Shown here piece by piece: positions 1 through 8,080 of a stretch of DNA of 64,000 bases (within the stretch, counting starts at the first letter, position 1; each line of letters opens with the position of its first letter). The notes under the pieces were generated by a model. The model saw nothing but the letters and a program-made list of their open reading frames with translations. It ran no database searches and was not told the origin of the DNA. Source of the DNA: Bacteroidia bacterium (GTDB lineage: Bacteria > Bacteroidota > Bacteroidia > SpSt-205); NCBI GenBank assembly GCA_025059535.1, contig JANXCX010000002.1, positions 1 through 64,000 of the forward strand, written 5' to 3'. Made by a program: the position numbers and the translations under genes.

Positions 1-19
1 CAGCCGCCATAGGCGGCTG
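1..19 (-). terminator. GC-rich perfect hairpin, candidate terminator
   Basis: CAGCCGCC-ATA-GGCGGCTG is a perfect 8-bp inverted repeat with a 3-nt loop. It lies 42 nt beyond the stop of the TPR lipoprotein gene, in the right place to end the rplM-rpsI-rpsB-hisS-lipoprotein transcript. Whether a T tract follows on the minus strand cannot be seen because the window begins here, so a terminator role is inferred from the stem and its position. Confidence 0.45.
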
Positions 20-60
20 CCACCCCACCAACCCCATACCCCTTCCATCGTCCCAACCAC

Positions 61-573
61 TTATGGCCTAAACCGCTGTAAAATCTCCGCCGGCGGCTGT
101 CCCAAATACTCTAAGCTCCGCCGTGCATCCGACGCCAGCTCATGCTGCGGGTAGTACCGGAGAAACGCCTCGTACCGCATCCGAGCTGTTCCTGTGTCTG
201 CCAGCATCGTTTCGTACAGAAAAGCCTCATAGAAAAGCGCCTGTGGCGCTATCGGTGAGCGCTGCCTAAAGCGTTCATCTATCTGTCGCAGCAGTTCCAC
301 CGCTCGCCTCACATCTCCGAAGTAGGTCGCCTCAATCTGGGCCATTTCCAGCAGAAATCGGGGTACCTCGCGGTGATTGGGATATTTGCGTACAAAGGCC
401 GCTTCCGCTCGCACGAGGCGTAGCGCCGAATTCATAAAATTATTGCTCTTTGGCCCATAATTGCGAAGATTTTTTTGGAGCTCTTCCCGAATTTCCTGTA
501 TTTCTTCTAGCTCGGGTAGGCGATGGGTGCAGCTTATTAGCAAACTACTGCCGACAAGCAGAAGCCAGCGCAT
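61..573 (-). CDS. TPR-like lipoprotein (BamD/YbgF-like)
   Basis: A predicted lipoprotein of 170 aa. The chosen start gives MRWLLLVGSSLLISC, a short hydrophobic signal ending in a lipobox (LISC). An ATG 24 nt upstream (597) is possible; the ORF-track start at 654 adds a non-signal-like tail inside hisS. The mature part has helical tetratricopeptide-like segments, including FLRYYPQHELASDARRSLEY near the C-terminus, resembling the YPxSxxAxxA spacing of BamD and YbgF proteins. Its 5' end overlaps the end of hisS by 29 bp, so it is probably cotranscribed with the ribosomal protein genes. A role in envelope assembly is inferred; no specific function can be read from the sequence. Confidence 0.7.
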   Translation of the reverse strand: MRWLLLVGSSLLISCTHRLPELEEIQEIREELQKNLRNYGPKSNNFMNSALRLVRAEAAFVRKYPNHREVPRFLLEMAQIEATYFGDVRRAVELLRQIDERFRQRSPIAPQALFYEAFLYETMLADTGTARMRYEAFLRYYPQHELASDARRSLEYLGQPPAEILQRFRP

Positions 574-1879
574 GCAAGGGGAGGGTAGTTTGAACATGCC
601 GGGGAAGGTGGCGCAACTGCACTGTCTGACTGGCCTCTTCCGCCGCGCCAGCAATCACTACCCATTCTAAGCCGCGCCGCTGGGCATACTCTAGCTGACG
701 ACTCAGCTTACGGGGTGCCGGGTAGGCAAAAGCCGCCAGCTTCGCCTCATGAAGCGTCCGCACAATCCGTTGAACATACCCCGGAGACGCATCAATCCAG
801 GCTACTAAAATGGGTGGGGGAGGAGTAGGCACCGCCAAACGCCCTTCTATAATTACAAAGAGCCGCTCTATCCCAAATGAAAGGCCAATAGCCGGAAGTG
901 CTGGCCCACCAAAATCGCTCACCAGGCTGGCGTAGGCGCCCCCCGCCGCTATACTGCCCACACCGCTTTTAGGCAGGCGAATCTCATAAATATAGCCAGT
1001 ATAGTAGTCCAGCCCGCGCGCCAGGGTAGGATCCCACTGCACTTGCAGCCTAACGTCTGAGGTACTTAGAAGTTCTTGCACAACGGGTAAATCCTCGGCT
1101 AAAGTGGGTATGGCTTGCATTTCTTGAATCAAAGTGGGGGAAAGGCCTTTTTCTGGCTTGAGCCATTGAGGCAACTTATAGCCTAGCTCCTGAAAAAGCC
1201 CCTCTACGACTTCCCAACCGATTTTGTCGGCTTTGTCTAACAGGGTGCAGAAATCACTAAAGCGCTCTTTAGGCCAGCGGATAGCTGCCGCCGCATGCTC
1301 CAAAAGCCCGCGGTGGTTCAAATGAAAGATAGCGCCCTCAAGGTCCAGCGCATTTAGTACGGCGCGGGCGAGTTCTACCATTTCAAAAAGCGCCATAGGC
1401 CCTTCTCCGCCGACTATATCCACATCACACTGGTAGAATTCCCGAAAGCGGCCGCGCTGGGGCCGATCGGCGCGCCATACGGGCTGCATTTGATAGCGCT
1501 TGAAGGGAAACGTAAGCTCACCGGCGTGCTGAGCTACCCAGCGTGCCATAGGTACCGTAAGGTCATAGCGGAGGGCCTTCTCCGTGATATAGGGCAGCAG
1601 GCGGTCGCTACTTGTGCGGGCTTCCTCAGGTACCTCAGCTAAAAAATCCCCTGAATTCAGAATCCGAAAAAGAAGCTTATCCCCTTCATCGCCGTATTTG
1701 CCTGTAAGCACGGTAAGGAGCTCTACGGCTGGGGTTTCCAGGGGCTCGTAGCCATATAGCTCAAAGAGCGTTTGCAGGGTGTGGAGCACGTGGCGGCGCA
1801 GGCGCACTTCGGCTGGGCCAAAATCCCGGAAGCCTGCGGGTAAAGCAGGCCGTACCTTGACGCGCAGTCCCCGGCTCAA
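545..1879 (-). CDS. hisS: Histidyl-tRNA synthetase
   Basis: Class II aminoacyl-tRNA synthetase of 444 aa that charges tRNA-His in the cytoplasm. Visible are the N-terminal motif 1 region (PAGFRDFGPAE), motif 2 with RYDLTVPMARWVAQH and RPQRGRFREFYQCDVD, and the histidine-specific motif GLDYYTGYIYEI, followed by a motif 3-like segment (GLSFGIERL) and an anticodon-binding C-terminal domain. The start is a TTG only 2 nt after the rpsB stop, indicating translational coupling. The position directly after rpsB is unusual because tsf is expected there. The 3' end overlaps the lipoprotein gene. Confidence 0.95.
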   Translation of the reverse strand: MSRGLRVKVRPALPAGFRDFGPAEVRLRRHVLHTLQTLFELYGYEPLETPAVELLTVLTGKYGDEGDKLLFRILNSGDFLAEVPEEARTSSDRLLPYITEKALRYDLTVPMARWVAQHAGELTFPFKRYQMQPVWRADRPQRGRFREFYQCDVDIVGGEGPMALFEMVELARAVLNALDLEGAIFHLNHRGLLEHAAAAIRWPKERFSDFCTLLDKADKIGWEVVEGLFQELGYKLPQWLKPEKGLSPTLIQEMQAIPTLAEDLPVVQELLSTSDVRLQVQWDPTLARGLDYYTGYIYEIRLPKSGVGSIAAGGAYASLVSDFGGPALPAIGLSFGIERLFVIIEGRLAVPTPPPPILVAWIDASPGYVQRIVRTLHEAKLAAFAYPAPRKLSRQLEYAQRRGLEWVVIAGAAEEASQTVQLRHLPRHVQTTLPLHALASACRQ

Positions 1880-1881
1880 CC

Positions 1882-2604
1882 CTAATCGGCTTTTTCCTGG
1901 GCAATGGATTCGGCCCTAGCGGCCTCTAGCCCTTCTCGGATAGCCGCCGTAATCGTGCCCGTTATCAGCTCAATAGACCGCGTAGAGTCGTCGTTAGACG
2001 GAATGGGGAAGGTAACTTGAGTAGGATCGGCATTGGTATCCACCATCGCAATGATGGGAATATTCAAGCGCTGGGCTTCAGCCACGGCTATAGCTTCTTC
2101 TACAATATCCACCACATATAAAAGCGCCGGTGGGAAGTGCTGCATGCGCGCAATCCCACCTAAAAACCGCTCCAGCTTTTCCCGCTCGCGTAGCTTTTGG
2201 AGGCGCTCCTTTTTGGAGATTTTTTCAAATGTTCCGTCCCGTATCATTCGGTCTATGGACTCCATTTTCATGAGGGAGCGGCGGATGGTTTTGTAGTTGG
2301 TAAGCATGCCACCCAGCCAGCGTTCGGTGACGTAGGGCATGCCTACGGATTCCGCCATTTCGCGCACAATTTCGCGCGCCTGCTTTTTCGTGCCTACATA
2401 GAGGATGGAGCGGCCTTGCCGAGCGATTTCACGAACGGCTTTAGCGGCTTCTTCCAGAAGGCGCTGCGTCTTGACTACATCAATAAGGTGGATTTTGTCT
2501 TTTTCCATAAAGATGTAGGGCCGCATGCGGGGATTCCAGCGGCTGCGCAGGTGCCCCAGATGCACGCGCGCTTCCAGAAGCTGTTCAATCGTCGGGATAA
2601 CCAT
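1882..2604 (-). CDS. rpsB: 30S ribosomal protein S2
   Basis: Ribosomal protein uS2, 240 aa, with the characteristic opening LLEARVHLGHLRSRWNPRMR and the family blocks ILYVGTKKQAREIV and TERWLGGMLTNYKTI. It assembles into the small subunit. The ATG lies 1 nt after the rpsI stop, in the order rplM-rpsI-rpsB that is usual in Bacteroidota. The next gene is hisS, not tsf. Confidence 0.97.
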   Translation of the reverse strand: MVIPTIEQLLEARVHLGHLRSRWNPRMRPYIFMEKDKIHLIDVVKTQRLLEEAAKAVREIARQGRSILYVGTKKQAREIVREMAESVGMPYVTERWLGGMLTNYKTIRRSLMKMESIDRMIRDGTFEKISKKERLQKLREREKLERFLGGIARMQHFPPALLYVVDIVEEAIAVAEAQRLNIPIIAMVDTNADPTQVTFPIPSNDDSTRSIELITGTITAAIREGLEAARAESIAQEKAD

Positions 2605-2605
2605 A

Positions 2606-3010
2606 TTAGCGCTTAGAGAATTGGAAGCTGCGTCGGGCTTTTTTGTGGCCGTAGTGCTTGCGTTCTACCTGGCGCGCATCTACGGTAAGGAGGCCCGCCT
2701 TTCGCAGAAAGGGGCGGCGCGCTTCATCCTCCTCCACTAAGGCGCGCGCAATGGCCAAACGCAAGGCTTCCGCTTGGCCCTTAATGCCACCGCCATTCGC
2801 GTATACAATCAGGTCGTAGCGCGCCATAGACAAACCTAAAACCTCAAAAGGCTTCTGAATTTCCAGCTGGTAAATTTCCGAGGGAAAGTATTCCTTCCAA
2901 GGACGCCGGTTGACCTGAAAGATACCACTACCTGGTCGTAGGTAAAGGCGTACCACAGCCGTCTTACGCCGCCCCACCGTGTGGATATAATTCACCAGGG
3001 CCGGATTCAT
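2606..3010 (-). CDS. rpsI: 30S ribosomal protein S9
   Basis: Ribosomal protein uS9, 134 aa. The N-terminal GRRKTAVVRLYLRPGSG block and the basic C-terminal tail ending in ARRSFQFSKR are the family hallmarks; the tail reaches the P-site tRNA in known ribosomes. Its ATG overlaps the rplM stop (ATGA), so it is translationally coupled to rplM. Confidence 0.97.
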   Translation of the reverse strand: MNPALVNYIHTVGRRKTAVVRLYLRPGSGIFQVNRRPWKEYFPSEIYQLEIQKPFEVLGLSMARYDLIVYANGGGIKGQAEALRLAIARALVEEDEARRPFLRKAGLLTVDARQVERKHYGHKKARRSFQFSKR

Positions 3011-3414
3011 AGGGCTATAGGTTTGGGTTGCTGAGCCGTGTGAGGGTGATGCGGCCCGGCATAAATAAAAAGATTACGCAACATACGATCTTGCAGGCGA
3101 TTCTTAGGCAGCATGCCCTTCACGGCATGCCGAATAACTGCCTCGGGACTCATACGGTGAAGGGGAATAAACTTTTGGCCACCCGGATAGCCTGTGTGGC
3201 GAATATAGGTTTTCTGAAAGGCCTTTTTACCCGTAAGCCGAATCTGAGCCGCATTGATTACCACTACGGCAGCACCTAAGTTCCACTGAGGCGCAAAGGT
3301 GGGCTTGTACTTCCCGCGCAGAAGCCAAGCGATGCGACTAGCCGCGCGGCCTAAGGGCTGCCCCGCCACATCTACGAGAAACCAGTCACGGGTATGCTGA
3401 TGCGGCGGTACCAT
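3007..3414 (-). CDS. rplM: 50S ribosomal protein L13
   Basis: Ribosomal protein uL13. The family blocks DWFLVDVAGQPLGRAASRIA, LLRGKYKPTF and HTGYPGGQK are clear. The ORF track starts at a TTG (3477), but a TACCTTTG promoter box (minus strand, 3453-3460) lies inside that extension, so transcripts would begin downstream of it. The ATG at 3414 gives 135 aa, close to the usual length of about 140, and leaves a leader of roughly 30-35 nt. Heads the rplM-rpsI-rpsB-hisS operon. Confidence 0.92.
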   Translation of the reverse strand: MVPPHQHTRDWFLVDVAGQPLGRAASRIAWLLRGKYKPTFAPQWNLGAAVVVINAAQIRLTGKKAFQKTYIRHTGYPGGQKFIPLHRMSPEAVIRHAVKGMLPKNRLQDRMLRNLFIYAGPHHPHTAQQPKPIAL

Positions 3415-3452
3415 GGGCGTTTGGTAAAATGGTAGAGCTTTCACAGCGGCAG

Positions 3453-3460
3453 CAAAGGTA
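3453..3460 (-). promoter_or_regulatory. Bacteroidota -7 box upstream of rplM
   Basis: TACCTTTG on the minus strand, an exact match to TAnnTTTG. It sits 38 nt before the preferred rplM ATG, so this ribosomal operon has a real 5' leader, unlike many other genes here. Confidence 0.6.
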
Positions 3461-3467
3461 GTAAAAA

Positions 3468-5732
3468 TTATGGCCAAACGAGCTGGCGGTAGGTGCCTGC
3501 AGGCGTCTGCACCAAATATAAACCGGGCATTAGAGAAAAGGTAACCTTTTCGCCGGGCTGCGCTTCCCCTTCGCCGTATTTGCGACCGAGGAGGTCATAC
3601 ACGGCGAAGCGGCCTTTTTCCTCGCTATGATTGTGGAGGTGAAGGACGCCGGCTTCGGCTACGACCGTCCAGAGAGGGCCCGCCGGGGTAAGAAGGGCAG
3701 GAAGGGTTGTAGGGAGCGCCCCTTTAGGGCCTAAGGCATACTCGCCCGGCAAGAGGGAATCCGCTAGGATCCGTCCGCGTCCATCCCGCACATCATTGCC
3801 CGGATCTACCGTATAGGAAGGCCATTCCTGCCAAGGCTCGCCCGCCCGCGGTCGCCAGTACAGGGCTAAAGAATCCTCGCTAAAGTTCAGCCAAGGATAG
3901 TCTAAGTAGGCTCCCGTCCCTACATCTGAGCCGTTGTAAGTGAAAGTGCCGCGCAGGGCGATCGTTTTATCCCAGCGGCCTTCTAATCGGTGGTAGCGGC
4001 TCGGCGATAGAGAGGAATTCCCTCGGTCGGGTGCACCTACCCAGCCAAGCGCTACATGCACCCAGACCGAATCTTCTGGGGCTAGGCCGGTAGCGCGTAG
4101 GGTAAGGTAAGTAGCTGGGGCGCTGGTATTACGGTTAGCCCGCACCCATACCGTAGCGTGGGTGGTGGCCTCCGCCACTTCGCCATTCGGATTGAGTACT
4201 ACATACTCAGGGAGGAAAGGACAAAACACCTTTGTTCGTCCCCTGAGCGTCCCGTCCGTAAAGAAACTGGTACGAATTTCCTGATTGCCTCGGCGCAAGA
4301 GCACGGCTAGACGCGTGGGCGTGCGGTAGCTGGGCTTATCCCGCAGGAGGATACGCCAGGCTAGCCACACACTATCCCCCTCTGCCACCCCAAAGGAATC
4401 CAAGCGAAAATGTACCTCCCCAGGCTGACCGAGCCAGTCGGCAAAAAAGGCCTCCAAAGATAGGCCTGTAGCGTTTTCCAGGGCCATTCGGAGACTATCC
4501 AGAGTAACCGTGCGGTGCTGGTAGCGGGCGTAGTACGCGCGCAGACCTTGGAAAAATAGCTCATCCCCCATCTGGTAGCGTAGCGTATGAACGACAGTAG
4601 GGCCCTTTCGGTAGGTAGCGATACCATAGGTATGTTCAGGGGGCGTACTGGCAATTGGAAAGAGCCCCTCTTCCCACTTCAGTAGGCGCAAGGTAGGCTC
4701 CAGAAAACCCTGTATGTAGGCCGCATAGCGACTTGGTCCCTCAAACTGCTCATAGTAGAGAGCCTCGGCATAACTGGCAAAGCCTTCTTTGAGGAAAATC
4801 TGGCTTTCCAGTCCGCCTGTAACGGCATTTCCAAACCACTCATGCGCCAACTCATGCGCCCACAGCCAGTCGTAGCGGGAGGTCCCATCTAGCGCAAGGG
4901 CGGGGTAGACGATGTTGGTAGCGTGTTCCATAGCCCCGCTGGCGAAGGGGGTGGCTACATAGCCTACTTTAGCGTAGGGAAAACGGCCGAAGCGGCTTTC
5001 CCAATTTGCCAGTACGTTCTTGAGGCGCGCAAAAGAAGAGGCAACCTGTCCAGCCTGGTCAGGGGGTATCCAATAGACGATGGGCAAGCTGTCGCCTGGC
5101 TGACGCACTAGAGTGTCGCGCACGGCTGCATAAGGGCCGATAGCTACGCCGGCTGTATAGGCAGGTATAGGTCTATCCATTCGCCAGTGCCACCACTGCC
5201 AGCCTGGGCCAGCAGGGCTAATGCTATCTAAGAGGCCATTCGCCGTAGCCACTAGGCCCGTAGGGACGCGCAAGTGAAAGGCATAGGTAGCCTTATGGCC
5301 GAAACTATCTACACAGGGATGCCACGCCCGCCCAAAGCTGTGAGGGATAAGATTGAGGGAGACGCCTATGTTGAAGACGTAGGTATTTCCCCAAAGAACC
5401 CCGCCAAAGCCCCGAGGGTCCTGGACGCCGCTGCCGTGGTAGAAGACATAGAGGGTTTCGGGGGTTTGGCCGCTATTTATCAGACTAATTTCCAATAGGC
5501 TGTCCTGGTGGCGGAAGCTGAGCCGTCTGTGCCGCCATACTACTGAGTCTATTTGATAGCCACTTAGCCGTAGGCTGAGCCGTGTAGCGGTATTGGGCCG
5601 AAAAATTACCCCACCCCGCCACTGCCAGAAACGGTCTGGCAAGGAGAGGGAGTCTAGCCAGAGGTCATACCCAAGTACTTCAGCGGGTTGAGCTAGCGCT
5701 AGCCCCCACGCCCAAAGGAGCATGCCCCGCAT
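3468..5732 (-). CDS. Secreted M1-family aminopeptidase with T9SS sorting domain
   Basis: Zinc metallopeptidase of the M1 family, about 754 aa. The chosen ATG gives a signal peptide MRGMLLWAWGLALA followed by QPAEV; the ORF-track start is 45 codons further upstream inside metE. The exopeptidase motif appears as GAMEH (classic GAMEN), followed by HELAHEW and the third zinc ligand in FLKEGF, about residues 275-315. The last 70 or so residues (RFAVYDLLGRKYGEG, PGLYLVQTPAG) form a T9SS type A sorting domain, so the enzyme is expected at the cell surface or outside the cell, trimming peptides. It follows metE with an 11-nt gap but is functionally unrelated. Confidence 0.9.
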   Translation of the reverse strand: MRGMLLWAWGLALAQPAEVLGYDLWLDSLSLPDRFWQWRGGVIFRPNTATRLSLRLSGYQIDSVVWRHRRLSFRHQDSLLEISLINSGQTPETLYVFYHGSGVQDPRGFGGVLWGNTYVFNIGVSLNLIPHSFGRAWHPCVDSFGHKATYAFHLRVPTGLVATANGLLDSISPAGPGWQWWHWRMDRPIPAYTAGVAIGPYAAVRDTLVRQPGDSLPIVYWIPPDQAGQVASSFARLKNVLANWESRFGRFPYAKVGYVATPFASGAMEHATNIVYPALALDGTSRYDWLWAHELAHEWFGNAVTGGLESQIFLKEGFASYAEALYYEQFEGPSRYAAYIQGFLEPTLRLLKWEEGLFPIASTPPEHTYGIATYRKGPTVVHTLRYQMGDELFFQGLRAYYARYQHRTVTLDSLRMALENATGLSLEAFFADWLGQPGEVHFRLDSFGVAEGDSVWLAWRILLRDKPSYRTPTRLAVLLRRGNQEIRTSFFTDGTLRGRTKVFCPFLPEYVVLNPNGEVAEATTHATVWVRANRNTSAPATYLTLRATGLAPEDSVWVHVALGWVGAPDRGNSSLSPSRYHRLEGRWDKTIALRGTFTYNGSDVGTGAYLDYPWLNFSEDSLALYWRPRAGEPWQEWPSYTVDPGNDVRDGRGRILADSLLPGEYALGPKGALPTTLPALLTPAGPLWTVVAEAGVLHLHNHSEEKGRFAVYDLLGRKYGEGEAQPGEKVTFSLMPGLYLVQTPAGTYRQLVWP

Positions 5733-5743
5733 ATCCCAGCGCC

Positions 5744-7990
5744 TTAGGCGTTCGGCGGTGTAGTTACCGAGGCCCGGGCTTTTTGGGCGGCCGATACCAT
5801 ATGGGTAAGCGCCGAGGTTACCTCTTCCCAGCGCCGCGTCTTGAGGCCGCAGTCTGGATTGACCCATATAAGAGCGTCGGGCAGCACAGCCCGCGCCGCC
5901 TCAATAACCTTTAGAATACTCTCTTCCGAAGGAATAGCTGGCGAGTGAATATCATATACGCCTAGCCCAATTGGCCGATCCCACTGCGGAAAACGCCGAA
6001 ACTCCTGAACTAAGGTCCCTTTGCTGCGCGAGGCCTCAATAGAGATTACATCAAAGTCCATCTCCCATATGTAGGGGAGGATAGATTCAAATTCCGAATA
6101 GCACATGTGCGAGTGAATCTGGGTAGTGGGTTGGGCCCGCGCCGCCAGGCGGAAAGCCCGCACGGCCCAGCGGAAGTAGTCCGGCCAATCGCGGCGCTTG
6201 AGCGGCGCACCCTCCCGAAAAGCCGGCTCGTCTATTTGAATAACCCGAATCCCTGCGGCCTCTAAATCCCGCACTTCATCTTGAATGGCTAGCGCAATTT
6301 CGTAGGCTACTTTTTCTCGGGATTTGTGCGGTGGGGCATAGCTCCAATTTAGAAGTGTAACGGGGCCCGTAAGCATGCCTTTTACAGGCTTGGAGGTAAG
6401 GGATTGGGCGTAGGTGATTTCGGCTACGGTCATGGGCGCAGGCCGCCATACGTCGCCATATATGATAGGCGTCCTATAGACGCGCGAGCCATACGAGAGT
6501 ACCCAGCCATGCTCAGTGATAGCAAAACCCTCCAGCTTCTCAGCAAAAAATTCTACCATATCACTTCGCTCAAACTCGCCATGCACAAGGACATCTAGAC
6601 CAAGCTTCTCTTGATAGGCGATTACTTCAGCGATTTTGGCGCGTATTTGGGCCTCGTAGGCTTCTTTGGAGACTTTGCCTTCGCGGTAGGCTTTGCGCAA
6701 GGCGCGTAGGTCTTCTGTCTGAGGGAAAGAGCCGATAGTAGTAGTGGGGAAAAGGGGCAGCTTAAGCCTTTCCTGCTGGAGTGGCGCACGAGCGGCATAA
6801 GGGAGAGGGCGTTGGAAATCTTCTTCTCTAAGCGCCTGAAGTCGGGCTTGGGTAGGGGGGTGGATGGCTAAGGGCCCTTTAAGCCATAGGGCTGCGCTGG
6901 CTTCTGCCGCCGCTTTAGCCGCTTCTTCCCCGCGCAAGTAGCCTGCCAGGAGCCGAAGCTCCTCCAGCTTTTCCCGGGCAAAGCTAAGCCGCTCCCAAAC
7001 GGCGCGCGGCATTTTCGTCTCAGGGGCCTTTGTGAGGGGAAGGAGGGATAGGGGCGCGCTGGGCGCCAGCCACAGTGTACCCACCCGCTGGGCTAAGGTT
7101 TCGGCTTCCTTGGCTTTCTGTAAGAGGTCGGCGCACCATATGTTGCGCCCATCAATAATACCTGCAATCAGCACCTTATCCTCTGGAAAGCCATACTGGA
7201 AAAAGGCCTTTTTATTGCCCTCGCTGGATACAAAATCCAGCCCTACGCCTTTGACGGGTAGCTCTACGAAGCGGGGATAGAAATCTACCGACTCATAATA
7301 GGTGAGGATATAAATGGGATACTCGGCCAGCTGGTGGTAAAGGTAGCCAATAAGGGGCACGGGCGGATCCTCTAAAACGAAGGCGGGCTCGTGGAGGAGG
7401 AAACCCTTAGCGCCGCTTTGCTGAAGCGCCTGCAAGAGGCCTTTGTAGACTGGTAGAAGCGCTTCTGCGGCGGTCTCTAAACTGCTGGCCTCCAAAGGCA
7501 TTCCATCCTTCTTAGATAAGGCTAAGAAGGTATAAGGCCCGATTAGGCTAAGCAGGGCGGTGGGATGGCCCAACTTTTGAGCCGTCGCCAGAGCCTGTTG
7601 GAAAAAGGTTGGATCGCTTCGTAAAGGCTGATCCTCCCACTCGGGTACGAGGTAGTGGTAGTTCGTGTTGAACCACTTGGTCATTTCCAGCGCCTGAGCG
7701 CCGCGGCTCATCTGGAAATAAGTAGTAAGCCCCCGATACGGCTGAAAGCGACGCGGAATAAGTCCTACAGCTACGGCTAAGTCTAGCATTGGATCATAGA
7801 GGGAGAGCTCACCACAAGGGTAATGATCTACGTACGCTTTGTAAGTGTCGAGCCGCTCCTTCTCCAGCGCTTCCATCCCCGTGTAAAGCTCAGACTCAGA
7901 GATTTTTCCATTCCAGTAGCGCTCCAGGAGGGTTTTGTACTGGCGCTTCTCGCCCAAGCGCGGGAGACCATAGGCTAGTACCTGAAGCAT
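5744..7990 (-). CDS. metE: Cobalamin-independent methionine synthase
   Basis: 5-methyltetrahydropteroyltriglutamate-homocysteine methyltransferase, 748 aa, the two-barrel full-length form. It makes methionine from homocysteine without B12. Zinc/homocysteine ligands are visible in order: HSHMCYSEF (His and Cys), DVISIEASRS (Glu) and NPDCGLKTR (Cys). The second barrel begins near PLFPTTTIGSFPQT. The ORF track uses TTG at 7996; the ATG two codons later is preferred because a TACTTTTG box ends 3 nt before it, leaving essentially no leader and hence no room for a riboswitch. Confidence 0.96.
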   Translation of the reverse strand: MLQVLAYGLPRLGEKRQYKTLLERYWNGKISESELYTGMEALEKERLDTYKAYVDHYPCGELSLYDPMLDLAVAVGLIPRRFQPYRGLTTYFQMSRGAQALEMTKWFNTNYHYLVPEWEDQPLRSDPTFFQQALATAQKLGHPTALLSLIGPYTFLALSKKDGMPLEASSLETAAEALLPVYKGLLQALQQSGAKGFLLHEPAFVLEDPPVPLIGYLYHQLAEYPIYILTYYESVDFYPRFVELPVKGVGLDFVSSEGNKKAFFQYGFPEDKVLIAGIIDGRNIWCADLLQKAKEAETLAQRVGTLWLAPSAPLSLLPLTKAPETKMPRAVWERLSFAREKLEELRLLAGYLRGEEAAKAAAEASAALWLKGPLAIHPPTQARLQALREEDFQRPLPYAARAPLQQERLKLPLFPTTTIGSFPQTEDLRALRKAYREGKVSKEAYEAQIRAKIAEVIAYQEKLGLDVLVHGEFERSDMVEFFAEKLEGFAITEHGWVLSYGSRVYRTPIIYGDVWRPAPMTVAEITYAQSLTSKPVKGMLTGPVTLLNWSYAPPHKSREKVAYEIALAIQDEVRDLEAAGIRVIQIDEPAFREGAPLKRRDWPDYFRWAVRAFRLAARAQPTTQIHSHMCYSEFESILPYIWEMDFDVISIEASRSKGTLVQEFRRFPQWDRPIGLGVYDIHSPAIPSEESILKVIEAARAVLPDALIWVNPDCGLKTRRWEEVTSALTHMVSAAQKARASVTTPPNA

Positions 7991-7993
7991 GTA

Positions 7994-8001
7994 CAAAAGT
8001 A
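7994..8001 (-). promoter_or_regulatory. -7 box of metE (leaderless geometry, N3)
   Basis: TACTTTTG on the minus strand, then 3 nt, then the metE ATG. Exact TAnnTTTG match. With the box centred at -7 the transcript would start at the ATG itself. Confidence 0.6.
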
Positions 8002-8068
8002 TGGAATAGGGAAAGTTCTTACTTTTAGGTGGGCGAGGGCCGACAGGGCCGTAGATAGGTGCGACTCC

Positions 8069-8076
8069 TATCCTCG
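8069..8076 (+). promoter_or_regulatory. Weak -7-like box of the AAA+ ATPase gene (N4)
   Basis: TATCCTCG, two mismatches from TAnnTTTG, followed by CTGC and the ATG. It is weaker than the others but repeats the same 4-nt spacing. Confidence 0.35.
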
Positions 8077-8080
8077 CTGC

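Noticed and set aside
7991-8080. Methionine-related riboswitch upstream of metE or metK
   Set aside because: The metE box is 3 nt and the metK box about 5 nt from the start codon, leaving no leader to hold a riboswitch.
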